DNA from: Cruorifilaria tuberocauda
Lineage: Eukaryota; Nematoda; Chromadorea; Rhabditida; Onchocercidae
DNA: 64,000 nt
Reading direction: 5' to 3'
NCBI GenBank assembly: GCA_013365365.1
Contig: JABVXU010000005.1
Span: forward strand, 372,001 to 436,000
Shown: positions 12,966 through 24,655 of the stretch, piece by piece
Position numbering within the stretch: position 1 is the stretch's first letter
Layout: the number at the start of each line of letters is the position of its first letter
Translations under genes and position numbers: made by a program
Notes under the pieces: model-generated
Told to the model about the DNA's origin: nothing
Seen by the model: the letters and a program-made list of their open reading frames with translations, nothing else
Databases searched by the model: none

Positions 12966-15900
12966 CTGTTCAGCAGATGCAATTTATGTGAAATGGAGGA
13001 CGAATATGACCTTTGTAGGTCACGTAAACGTACGACATGCGCCAAATCGATTCTGTTATCAGGTATTGATAACAAATAATCAAATAGAATTACTCATACC
13101 ACATCTTGATTGTCAAGTAAGCAGAACAAGGTAATCTCCATTTCCATCTTTTCTTCTTTTTTTTTGCTTTTCATATTTGATGATTTCGTATTCGCAAATT
13201 TCAATAGATATTATTGATATTTTATTCAATCGATCATTTTTGCACAATTAATAAATTTGCTGCTAAAATTCTTATTTATTTCAGTAATTAATATTTTGAA
13301 AAGTAATTAAGAGTAATTATAAATAATTCATGCCTTACTGTTACCATTTATTGAAAAATATTGCATTCTGTGATTGACAGATCTTCACGTCACGTGAAAT
13401 CAGTAAGTCGCATTAGCCTATTATAATATTCTTGGTAATTTATATAAAGATATCATTAATTACTTACATTTACTAGTTGATTACTCCTCCAAGAGCGTTG
13501 TTTATGAAAGTTATTGGTAAAAATTAGAAGTGAAGATGGATGGATTTTCAAATTTGAAAACTATTAAAATTTTCTCTTAAGATACTTCATTGTCTATAAG
13601 CTGAAAAGGCTTACATTCATCAATTTCAAGAGGACTTATATTTTATAATAACTTCCGATATTTCAAAAAAGACTCAGACTGAAAATTACAATGACTGAAA
13701 ACTTTTAATTTTAATCGAAAAGATTTTCAAGGTGATCCAGAAGAAGAAGAGAATAGAAGTAAGTAATGTTCTTGTAATGAAAACGGTAAAAACCACTGCT
13801 TCATTAAACAATAAAGCAAATTTTAAGAAATTTCATTTCTTCTTCTCCTACCACTTCGATATCTTTCTACCTTCATTATCTTAAATCTGTTAATATTCGC
13901 AAGTAAATATTTTACTAAAATGACAATATTATTCACAAAATTAAAAATATCTATCTGTTCATATTTTTAATTTTCGATTAATTAATATGTCTTGCCAACT
14001 CGAAAAAAAAAACTAAAAGTTTTGTTCTTTCATTTTTGAAAAATTAATCGATGCGGTAAAAACTAAATAAACAGCAAGAAATTCGATAGCGCATTGCTGA
14101 GCTTCTGGCATAAAGCTATTGACATTTCCAAAAGTAAGCAATTTGAATGTTATGGCCTTCCTCACGTTTCATCCAACGTTATCGAAGTTTTTTCACGCAA
14201 CGAAAGGAATATTCAAGTTCGAAGTTCGAATCATTCAAGTTCGAAAGCGCCTACCTATCATTTACCGATAAGAACAGTGTAATAACATACCTTGGGAACA
14301 TACCTTGAAGGCATGATTTGAGAAAGAAACAAAGATAAAAGTACTTTCGAACTTGAAGAAGAGAAGAAAAGAAATCTGTTATTATTTGAAAGCTTTTCGA
14401 AATGCTTTTCTACATTTACGCTTTTCTCTCATCTTTCACTAACAATTAATGTTTTCCTATATAAGTACAACATAGGTACACACACATGCACATTGTTATC
14501 ATTTTTTTCTCAACTAAAATTGCAGTAATTTTAATTCATCCTTTTTCGAAATGACTAATCGTTGAAAAGAGAGTGGAAAAAAAGAAAAGGGAAAAAGAGC
14601 TTCTTCAAGTATTCCTCAAATAAGTGGTTTGCACTGAAATCGATTCGATTCAATCGAGCATATTAGTATGAAAGTCGTGAATTTTAAATTATTAGAATAA
14701 ATGAATGGTACATTGTTGCTAATAGCAGCATCATTTATCGAATCACAAATCCTTAATCTCATTTTCTCATTCATTATGCAAATTTTAGGGTAAAGCAATT
14801 GGATAATGATTACGTAGTTTCCGTTATTATAAATTCTTTACTATTTATTAAAAATTCAGATTTGGAAGATAGAGAAGAGTAGATATTTAAAGAAAAGATT
14901 TTACATAAGCAATACATGCTTTTGAAAAAATTTTTTTTTGATATTCTAATAAATTTTCATTTGTGAGAACTAAATCATTTCATTTTAGTATTCGATTACA
15001 AATATAATCTTTTAAATTTTTATAAAATTAATTGCGAAAACTTTTGTGGATAAATGAAAGCAAATCTAAGTAACACCTTAGGAATTGACTTCTCGAAATA
15101 ATATTGATTTCAGATTGAAACCTTAAAAACAATTAAAACGTAAAATGAAGTCTTTCATTAACTTCAATATCGAAAAATCAAATAATTGTACGACGTGAAT
15201 TAATTTATAGTAGCGCATTTATTTGCAGAGTTTGAATCAAAACTGATAAATTTCATCGTGAATTATTTTTCCTTTTTTCAGGTCATTAAATCCAGTGGGT
15301 GTAATAATTTCAACATCAGTGCTAATTTCATTTCATCCTCATTACATTACTGCCGGTGATCGAATCTATCAATTACGATGCTTGCATACTCGTGCATCAG
15401 ATCAATCATTACTTCCTGGATCAGTTGCACTTTCTACTTCTGCTAGTAAACTTTTTCCTTTATTTTTTATAATTTGATGAACTGAATAAGTTTAGATTCA
15501 GTTAATTAAATTAACAATTATTGTAATGCTTGCATTCGATTAATTATGGCTCCTAAATTTCAATGTCAGTGTTTGAATCTAATTCTTTATTTTCTACTTT
15601 TAAGAAGATTTTCGTGAATCGATATCAGTACCGCAGTGCGAATATCAGATAAGAAGTTTGAAAGATAATGAAATTGTGGATGAAGCAATTATTGGTGAAG
15701 TAGTCCGTCATCGTTGGAACTGTAGCATTCGTTCGGATCAAAACTTTTGTCTTGTTATCACTAATTGCTTCGTGATATCAAGTGATTCAAAGCATCAGCT
15801 TATTGATAATCAAGGATGTTCCATAGATCGTGCCATTCTTCCAGATTTGGTCTACATTGATAATGTATGCATTTCAATTCTCTTATGAATTTTTTATAAA

Positions 15901-17184
15901 GAAGAAAATTATTGAATGATCAGAAGAATGACATTAATATAAAATGTGAATTTTTGGACTTAAAAGAAGAATTATTCCTAAAGAATTTTTTTTTTGTAGA
16001 TGAATGTTGAACAAAACGTATCCGTTTTTGGCATTGCTGAAAAACCTTACATTTATTTTCAATGTCAAATAAGCTTGTTACCGCCGAAAACACATCGATG
16101 TCCTAAACCAAGCTGTCCTTATAATCATAGGAAACGGTGTGTTACTTGATTTATTTGAACTTCTCACGAGAAATAATTTCTTGTCAGAGAAAAGCTCGAG
16201 ATGTTATAGAGATTGAGGGAAAACTCAGCTTAAGTTAATGGCTAAAAATGAAATTTAATTTATTCTCCTTCTAATAAGGCTTACAGAAATGGCAGCATTT
16301 GAATGATATAAGTAGAAAATGACTGTTACATTTTCTAGAAAAAATTTACAGGAGAGATTTACTTTTCATGATAGAAAACGATGAAACACTAACAATGGAT
16401 GTTGTTTCGCAACCATTGGAAATTCGGGATTTCGGTAAGCATTTTAGAAAGTAAGTTTTTACTTTCATTAATAATTCGTTTTGTTTTTACTGGAAGATCT
16501 TCGAAGAAACAATACGTGAGATTGGTTAAGTAATTAATTACTGAATTAAAATGAGAGTAATACATTCGCATGAACAATTCGTTATATTTCGGAAATGATA
16601 ATTTAGGAGAGAATGCCATCAACTACCGGAAGGAATAGTTAATGGAATGAGTCGTGATGATAATGTTTGCGTAACATGGAATTATTTTATTTTTATTGCT
16701 TCATTTACTGTTTCGGTAAATTTTTTCTCAGTTATTCCACTCACTATTTCACTCTTTAAGAAATATTCTCAGCGAAATGTTACATTTTAAAATTCTCTTC
16801 TATTCTGCTAATTTTTCTTTCATTTTCTCGTTAGAAAATGAAAGAAATTTATGCTAATTTAATTTAATGTTTGGCAAGAATTGAATTTCATGAAAATTCT
16901 GCTCATCTCGGGAACATGTTAAAAGAAAAATTCATCTTAGACATCAGCTGCACATAAATGAAAATTTTAGGATTTTATGAAATAGAAATTCATTGAATAT
17001 TTCATTAAATTAAGGAAGTAATCAATAATTAATAATTGCAAATTAGCTCCTTTTAGCTTTCATGAAAACAGTTTAAACATTTGAATATGGCAAATTTGAG
17101 TCAAATTTGCAGATAGCACTTTGCATTGTCATAGCAGTAACGGCAATGATATTTCGGGATGTACGTTGTCGTGAAAGGACTTGA
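12966..17184 (+). CDS. ZP-domain (cuticlin-like) transmembrane protein, 5' end missing
   Basis: Probable extracellular matrix or cuticle protein made as a membrane-anchored precursor. Exons: 12966-13130, 15282-15445, 15605-15864, 16000-16136, 16352-16450, 16607-16715, 17113-17184; phases agree and encode about 335 residues. The ZP domain starts at CSADAIYVKW and carries the expected spaced cysteines, including PQCEYQI at the middle linker and a late cluster with CPKPSCPYNH. An RKRR motif just after it is a consensus furin-type site. The C-terminal exons give one membrane span (about WNYFIFIASFTVS joined to IALCIVIAVTAMIF) and a short tail, the standard ZP layout of cleavage between domain and anchor. 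The first exon here starts with one base that completes a codon, so at least one upstream exon with the signal peptide is missing. The start of exon 3 could be 15605 or 15608. C. elegans cutl genes are the nearest known family; the exact orthologue is not identified. Confidence 0.85.
13131..15281 (+). other. 2.15-kb intron of the ZP gene
   Basis: Bounded by AG/GTAATC and TTTTTTCAG. No exon inside preserves the reading phase. A 22-nt candidate at about 13381-13402, flanked by AG and GTAAGT, would break the frame and was not used. Confidence 0.7.
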
Positions 17185-18545
17185 ACATGGATTAATTAGC
17201 CTGCTTCATCACTGTATTCAAAGAGATTGTTAGATAATCTCCTCGAACAGCAGTATAATTAATACTTATAACTTGGATTTTCTCTTCTTTAAAATTCATT
17301 CGCGTGAATTTTTGATGAATGATTGATGAACTCTTATAGTTCTTATTTGAGTAGAAATTTGAGCTTCAGCTTTGTTTACTTATTTGAAAATTTTAATAGA
17401 CTGAGCTTTGCTAAGATCGCTAGATCAGTTCGAAATCTTTCATGTGTTTATAATTGTAAATTATCCAATATTGATTTATGATCCTTATTACATATCAATT
17501 CTTGAAGAAACAATAATAAATTGTATATTAATATCATTTAAATTGTTAAAACAGAATAGAATCACTTTCCTCTCTGGCTAATTTTGTACATTCTAGTACA
17601 AATTCTTCATTAATTTATATTTTACCCTTGTTTTTATTCATTTCTCCAGTAACTAATCAACATTATATTAGTGAAATACTCTAAAAATAAGTCATAGGAA
17701 ATGTTCAAACCATTCAAAAATAATATATGAAAATGTACGTCTGTAAAGTTAATTTTTAAAATTTAAATGGAAATTGATTCACTGAGTTGATAAGTGAAAT
17801 TCTCTCATTCCAAAAATAAAAAATGAAACTAAAATAAACTGATTTTAATCGTTTAAAAAATTTTACAGGCTGCATAAATTGCTTCAGAAAAATGAGTAAC
17901 TTTAATATGGGAATATATTATATCGGCTGATGATTTATGAGTCTCGATGATGTCAAATGATACTATGATAAAATAAACAAAATAGAGTGATAAATGGTCA
18001 GATATCACAGACAATCTGTGTTTGAAATGAAGAAAAAGATTTATATAGAAATCGCAAGTAGTATATCAGCACATTTCCATCTGTTTTTCACATTTATAAC
18101 AAGGACATCGCATTGTTCCGAAAGGAAAATATATGACTTTATATTAATTTTGCTCCGCACTTTTAGGGGATACTCTTACTTTTCATATATATATATATAT
18201 CACAGAAGGAAAGTTATATATATTTGAATAAAAACTTTGATGTGAACATTATGGTTTGTATTAAATTACATATTATTAATATTTTGAAATTCATTATCTC
18301 TACTATATCCTAAATCCATCGTTTTACAGATGATTTAAACTAGATTTATTTTGAGATTTGAATTATATGCATGCGAAAAAAAGCGTTTATTTCTTATTTC
18401 CAAGAAAGATAGCAATTATAGAACAAAAGTAATGAGTTTCTATCTCTTTTCTTCTAACTTATAAATTAACTTACAAACCGAAAATCTAAATTGATGAAAT
18501 TAAATATATAGATTTATTATGAAGAAGGACCAGATCAATTTTCGA
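17185..18545. other. 3' flank of the ZP gene
   Basis: Holds the presumed ZP 3' UTR and then non-coding AT-rich DNA, with a short (TA)n run near 18187-18201. I see no gene. Confidence 0.5.
17515..17520 (+). terminator. Candidate polyadenylation signal of the ZP gene
   Basis: AATAAA about 330 nt after the ZP stop codon. Canonical sequence, with no further support. Confidence 0.4.
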
Positions 18546-18802
18546 TTATATTCGGTATATGGTAATATTATTATTTCCTAAAAGTATTATTGAATCGCTT
18601 AAATTAACAGTAACATCTAAGATAAAAAGTAAGTGACTCTCAAAGCAAGAACGAAATTCGAAAGTAAAGCCCACGACAAGAAACATAAAAACTGGGTCCA
18701 TACTCGCACCAGCCAGACGTCCTTCTCTTGAGAACTTTATTTCATATCTCATAGCATGCACCGATAGTGAAACATTTCGAATCAGACGTTGAATTGAAAG
18801 AA
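18546..18802 (-). CDS. Possible exon of an unrecognised small gene
   Basis: After a possible acceptor (…gcag at 18805-18803) an open frame runs to a stop at 18546. It includes YEIKFSREGRLAGASMDPVF followed by a hydrophobic stretch, and its middle is less AT-rich than the surroundings, which hints at coding. A small ATG exon with a good GTAAGT donor (MFSWL) lies upstream near 18940-18960, but I could not join the parts in phase. It would be divergent from the J-domain gene. No family was recognised; it may be chance. Confidence 0.22.
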
Positions 18803-19246
18803 CTGCTTTAATTGGAGTATTAATGATTAAAATCGATTTTGTAATTTAAGCTATGAGAATATTAAAGGAGATACTGTGAGATATTGAGAGAACTATCTGG
18901 TTCCTATGAAAGTATGGAAAGTGCGCAATGCTTGTGTCTTACAACTTACCAGCCATGAGAACATTTAATTTTAAATGAATGAATAATTTATGTTGCCATC
19001 ATTTCTTATTTTATGAGGGATTTAATCATCTCTTGTTTTGTTTTTCCATTGGCTTTAAGAGCGGAAATAATCGGTGTATAGGTTTCAGCGTTATTTTTTT
19101 AGATAGTTTCGTAATCGTTCAGGAATATATATTCAACTTCATCTATCATACTTATTTGTGTATCATTGCTCAATGTCATTTGTAATGCTCATACCGAACA
19201 AAAAAACGAGTAAAGTGGAAAATAGCTAAACTTTTTCCGGAAATTG

Positions 19247-19256
19247 CAGGCCTTTC
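19247..19256 (+). promoter_or_regulatory. Probable trans-splice acceptor before the J-domain gene
   Basis: A pyrimidine-rich tract ends in TTGCAG at 19249, only 7 nt before the ATG at 19257. In nematodes this arrangement usually marks spliced-leader addition, and it decides the start chosen for the next gene. Confidence 0.5.
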
Positions 19257-20478
19257 ATGCCTTTTTCCATTGGACAGCGGCAACGAAGTATACAGCAAAC
19301 AGTATTGGGACTTCTTACATGGAGGCAGCAATCGACATATCATGCAAAGTACTTCTTCAAATTTATAAATGTTTTACAATTTGGAGAGATAGAGCAATAC
19401 ATTAATATGGGATGTCTTTATAATCTTCTCTTCAAATTGATATGATATGATAGTGATTTATGCAATATTTACAAGCATAACTGAAAGTAGCTGAAATAAT
19501 GGGTATTATCATGAATATCATGAGTAGCTTTGCAGTTCCACATATTATGAGATACTTGGTGTTTCAAAGGATGCAACACAAACAGAAATAAAGAGGGCGT
19601 ACTATGAACGATCAAAAGAAGTGAGTTTCCATTGAGTTAAATAAGTGATTCTTGCTTCTGTACTTTTTAGACTGTTGGGGACAAATCCTTCGCTTTTGCT
19701 CATAAGATAATGCGTTCTTATTTTGCAAGAATTATGGAGAAGTTCTCATCTTTGATTCGTTGATGGAATGATGAAAATTTCTTTAGTTTTTATGAGCGAT
19801 AAATGTAGAAATAAAGGCCATCGAATTTGCATAATTCTTTGCATAACTGTTTGTTGACCTTAAAGAATGAAGGAAACTAAATTGAATTTAGTTACATCCA
19901 GACAAGAACCGCTCAAATAATTATGCAATGAAACTACGAAATGATGCATTCATTGAATTAACTGAAGCATATGAAATTTTGAAAGCCCCGGAACAGCGGC
20001 AAAGATATGATATTTCATTGGATAGTAGCAGAATATCTGTTGATAATATACAGCAGTCAAACTTTGATGGGCTTTTCTCTCATTCTCAATACAAAAATAA
20101 AAAGTAAGTTATTTTATTGTATGCACATTATTATATACCCTCTAAAAGCTAAAATTTAACAGTTATAATTGTTCTCATTGCTTCCCTCTTCCTACTTTGC
20201 ATACTCGTTCAATTTTAATGCAAAAATATATTCTGGAATGTCAGATTATTTGATGCTTCATTGCTTCATTATCATGTTTTCTAAAATTGAATTACTGAAA
20301 AACTTTTGTTTTGAAAATTTCAATCGTTTTTCAAAATTTCAGACCAGAGAATTTAATAGAAATGTACTACGACTTCTGGCGCAATTTCGGAATATTTGGG
20401 TATTGTTTAAGATTTGTAGCGCAATCTCTCTTTATTGCATTTGTCGTTGTCGGAATACTATTTAAATTTTCTAATTAG
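19257..20478 (+). CDS. DNAJC4: Small J-domain (Hsp40) membrane protein, DNAJC4-like
   Basis: Co-chaperone of the DnaJ family that should stimulate an Hsp70 ATPase. Exons: 19257-19348, 19536-19620, 19892-20103, 20343-20478; 174 residues with consistent phase. A short basic N-terminus (MPFSIGQRQRSIQQTVLG) could be a targeting signal. The J domain follows: STYYEILGV, helix II, the catalytic HPD tripeptide at residues 61-63, then LTEAYEILKAPEQRQRYD. One C-terminal hydrophobic segment (FVAQSLFIAFVVVGILF) ends four residues before the stop, so the protein is probably tail-anchored. The STYYEILGV start, short J domain and C-terminal span resemble animal DNAJC4; this is recognition from memory, not an alignment. 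The next gene starts 1.02 kb downstream on the same strand. Confidence 0.85.
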
Positions 20479-21497
20479 AGTATTTTTCATAAACGAATCT
20501 GCTACTGCGATGAAGGAAATGCTTTGAAGTTTTACAATGATGTCCGGAAGTTAGTATGAGATCACATTCGAATTGTGCGATTGCACTCTTTTCAAAAAGT
20601 TTATTTTTAATGAGTCTGCGATCCTTTTACGTTTTCACGATATATTTAATGGCAATCTTTCATTGAATGATTGATATATGTTTTTTAAATCCCAAATTTA
20701 ACTGTATTTTATATGATTATTTTTATTAATTTCGTATAGCAGTATTTTCAGACATATACAAGATAGATCTTTTAACTGATTTTATTAACGCCGGTATTTG
20801 TTATGCTCAGTTTTTTTCTTTTTTTATTATTTGTAAATATATGATTTTCTATATTAAAAGCTTATGAAGAATTACTAGATGACAAAGTTATTGATAAACT
20901 CGGCAGATTTTCAGTTAGTTCAATCAGCCTTTTTCCTTTTTAGTGCTAAAAATGATCCTGTCTTCATTTCTTTTTTTTTGATCGTTTCCTTTTTCTCGTT
21001 ATTAGAAATATGTACATTTATGTATAAAGAAAATTCAAGTCTTAGACTATATTCCATTAAAATACTGGGTGATAGTGTTTGAGAAATTCCTTATGTTTTA
21101 TTAGTGTGCGAATCCTCTGAGACAAATATTCATGCTGTTTGGAGATTAATATTTTCAATGAATATGTTATTTCTTGCAAATTATGCGATTGATTTGAATA
21201 AAATTATGTTCTCTGAGGAAATCTCAATAGGATTATTTATGCAGGAGAAAATCTGTAAAGGAAATTATCCAGTAATTATTTGTTGTTATGAACCTTATCC
21301 TATTTTGATGTTCTGTAATATGCAAAATGATGATTAGCTTTGGTAATAAAAAATGTAATAAAAAATAGTCCATTTAATTAAGCATTTTGAATTCAAATAT
21401 TTTTCTTGAAAGTAATATTAATACTTATATTAATTAAGTTAGAGATCCCATGGCCAATTTGTTCTCCAAGATATTCAGTTGTTTTTTGTGTCAGGTA
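20479..21497 (+). other. Spacer between the J-domain and dynactin-like genes
   Basis: No clear AATAAA lies soon after the upstream stop. Open frames here (such as 21104-21337) have no splice or start context and no family signal. A pyrimidine-rich tract ending in TGTGTCAG at 21494 precedes the next ATG by 3 nt and looks like a trans-splice acceptor. Confidence 0.45.
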
Positions 21498-22821
21498 ATG
21501 GAGGATGAGTTAGAAAAGCGTTTGGCAAAACTGGAAAGTCGATTAGGTCTACGAAAAGCAGGAAGCGCTACAAATATAAAAGAAGAATTAACTTTTCTGC
21601 GGAAGAAGTTATCTGAAGCTGGCTGTGGCTTCCTATTGAAAATTCCAGCCGATGTATTGCGAAAAATCACTGACTTAGCAACTGGTGTTAGTTCTCCCCT
21701 TTCTTCAATTTTCTTTTTTGAGTATCATTTGTCAAAATGCCTTATGGAAGATTATATCAGTTACTGCTTCTCCATCGCGATTTTCCTACTTTACTGCTAT
21801 AATTTTAATCCTCCAAAGATCACTCGTCAACTGAAGTCAGTTTGTGTACGCGCTGACCTTATTATCACTGGGAGAAAGATAATTAAAAATCCAAATTGCT
21901 TGCTGATAAATCATTATGTCGGCAATTTAACTTTCAGAGCGATTATTTGACCGAAACAGAAAAGAAAAGAGAAATAGAGTTTGGCTATGATTTAATGGTC
22001 GAACGGGTTAGATTGCTGGAAGAATTTCAGAAAGATTACGAGGTTATTTTGATCTTTTAAATTCCTAGTATACAGCTTGTACTATTTGAGATTCGAACTA
22101 TTAAATTTCAGGGTGAAAGCCAACCACAAAGCAGAGGATTGATTTTCGCGCAAAATATTGCGGAAAACTTCTGAGAAATTTAACATGTTTTTTTGTACTT
22201 TTGTTTAAAGAGATAAATTTATCACATTATGATAAAAATCAGGGTAAAATATAATTATTATTTTCCTCAAAATTAGATAAGAATGATTCAAAGATTTGTA
22301 TGATCTGATTTTCATCATTTTATGCAGTCTTCAATATTTCATTTTAGGTTGTGTTCAAATCTGAATCAATCGCAAACATAGGCCATCATTTACCAGAACT
22401 TGATGCTGCCGAAAAAGAAATCAATGAATCGGCTTTGGATGTGCAAAAGTTTGTGGTTTAAATACTCTTTTAGTTTAATCATAATTCATAATTATAAATA
22501 TAATTCTAGTTTAACCTATTTCCATTCTGAAGTAAAGAATGTTTGTTTCTTTTATACTCGCATTCAAAAAACTGTTTTAATTTGGACAGATTTCTAAAAA
22601 GCGTAATGTGACATCAGACAACGTGGTGATGTTATCTGATCCTATTTACATTTTTCTATACATTTTTTGATTTAACTTTTATCAGGCATCACAGCAGCGT
22701 AGCGGATCTCAAAGAGAAATTCGTAATACTTTTGGAGCAACTCCAATATCAAGTTCTCGAGTGGGAAAATATTGTAGAGAAGCTTGAACAGGAAAAGCAA
22801 AAGAAAGAAATAAATGCATAA
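21498..22821 (+). CDS. DCTN3: Dynactin subunit 3 (p24)-like coiled-coil protein
   Basis: Likely light subunit of dynactin, the activator of cytoplasmic dynein, in the shoulder/sidearm complex. Exons: 21498-21686, 21938-22042, 22348-22448, 22686-22821; 176 residues, close to the roughly 186 of animal DCTN3. The protein is almost wholly helical: an N-terminal LEKRLAKLESRLGL segment matching the start of p24, then charged heptad-like helices, ending in LKEKFVILLEQLQYQVLEWE, which parallels the C-terminal helix of DCTN3. I chose the ATG directly after the TGTGTCAG acceptor; an in-frame ATG at 21450 would add 16 residues but lies in the pyrimidine tract. An AATAAA at 22939 supports this 3' end. 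p24 diverges fast, so the call rests on length, helix layout and a few conserved stretches; another small coiled-coil protein is possible. Confidence 0.65.
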
Positions 22822-24655
22822 TTTCATAGATTTTAAAGATTTGTAAATTAAATTCAAAGATTTTGATTTTTTTTACGACTTATATATTGCTTGTTTTTAT
22901 TTGTATCGCAAGTTTTCCATAATTTTGTTATCATTATCAATAAATGGATAATCGGCTGTAATTGTATCTATATCATTAAAATGTTTGTATGATATAACTT
23001 AAAGCATTATTTTTTATTATGCGAAATTTAGGATTTATGCTATTTCGTCATTTTCTCTTTTTGTTTAGCGTAGGTAACGTATGTAAAAGTGCATAAGTGC
23101 AACGGTGAGTAAATCAAAATGAAATATTACTTGAAGTACATAATATCATTTGTATTTTTTATGAGTTGATCCAAAACTGACGAAATAGTTTAGTAGTGAA
23201 AAAATGTGTCACTCTGAAAGGATTAGCAGTTTTCACTAATCGTGTCTATTATTTCGATAAAATAGAATTGAATTCTCCTTAACCTTATTAATTTAATGAT
23301 ATATGTTGTATACTTTGATATTTTAGAAATAGTTTTTTAAATACGGGCTACTTATATAGAGATATTCATAAAAGTCTCTTCTATATTTTATCTTTGATTC
23401 TTTGAAGTACTTCTTAATTTAATTTCTTCCAATTATGGATTATTCAGAACTGAATCAGCTTAAAATTAAATCAAATATCCAAAATCCAAAGATAGTAGTT
23501 AGTTAATTTATTCATGTTGAGAAGACTCTAATTGTTAGCGAATTTTCTTCCCAAAGATTGAATGTCGAGTTTGAAATTAGTTAGTTATTTCATGGAACAA
23601 CGAAAAAGCTGTCAATTAAATTTGAATGGACTGGTAGGAAATTGAATTTCGAAATAAGCTTCAAAACAGAGAAGGAAAGATTTTCATTCCCTGAATTTCT
23701 GGATTAGTAAGAATGCGAAAAGTATATTTTGATCTCTAGATGGATTTACTTTTGATTCATGAATTCATGAAATCTTATAAAATAATAATTGAGAGAGATT
23801 TTCAAATTTCGTTTTGCTCATTTTATGCAAAATTTTTCTGTGAAAAAGAAAAAACAAAATGATTGATAAATTCTATAAAGAAAGTGATTTATTAGTGAAA
23901 TAGATATGAAAAGAAGCGCAAAAAATATCGCACAGATATTTAGAAATTACCTACAAATTTATCTCAACAGAAATTCATTCTGCCTTTATTTTAAATTTAA
24001 TTTTAAATTTTGCTATAGACTTTTATGACTTGCAAAAAGTTTTCTAGCAAATTTCAGAGCAGTCGCATAGTTTCAACGGATCAAATTTTGGGAAGATATT
24101 TTTGAGATCCAAAAATATATGTGAAATAATCCACAAAGTGTCTTTTTTTCCCAAAATATATGTAAAATGATCTAAATGATGAAAATTTGTGTTTTATCTG
24201 GTATTTTTTCCAATTTATTATTTTCTCAGCAAAACCTAATTAAAATTTTATAAACAAAATCAAAATTTTGAAGCAAATAAATTATTTTTTCGATTTGAAT
24301 AATTCTTCAAAAAAGGTTTGCCAAAAAGATTTGAACCAATGAAACAGGAAGAATTTCAAAATATTCTTCATAACAAAATGTCTTTCTAAAAAAAACGAAA
24401 AATTAGAATTTCAGTTTTGATCTTAAATAGATTTCGAAAACACTGAGTTGACAGTTGCATTTATAAATTTTCATTTCACGTCTTAACTTTTACATCTTTG
24501 CATTTCAATTACTTAAAAGCGACCAATCAAATTTTTGGCTGGAATATATTGCTGTAAAAAAGTTAAAATGATATTAGTAACTTTAAGGATCAACAGTTCG
24601 TTTCAAATTGATTTAAAAAATAACTTCAAATCGTGATGATAAACTACAGAGAATG
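22822..24655. other. Tail-to-tail intergenic region
   Basis: Holds the 3' UTRs of the plus-strand dynactin-like gene and the minus-strand collagen. No exon was found. A plus-strand TTTATT near 24214 could be the collagen polyadenylation signal, but it is about 440 nt from the stop. Confidence 0.5.
22939..22944 (+). terminator. Polyadenylation signal of the dynactin-like gene
   Basis: AATAAA 118 nt after the stop codon, at the right spacing for a short nematode 3' UTR. Confidence 0.6.

Noticed and set aside
13381..13402. 22-nt candidate micro-exon in the ZP intron
   Set aside because: Bounded by AG and GTAAGT, but its length would break the reading frame between the flanking exons.
14213..14250. 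Repeated ttcgaa motifs resembling a tRNA T-arm
   Set aside because: No acceptor stem, D-arm or anticodon arm can be folded around them.
20879..21337. Open frames between the J-domain and dynactin-like genes
   Set aside because: Rich in Phe, Ile, Leu and Asn as expected from AT-rich DNA, with no splice signals or recognisable motif.
21450..21497. Upstream in-frame ATG for the dynactin-like gene
   Set aside because: The added residues lie in a pyrimidine-rich tract ending in TGTGTCAG, which better explains a trans-splice acceptor.
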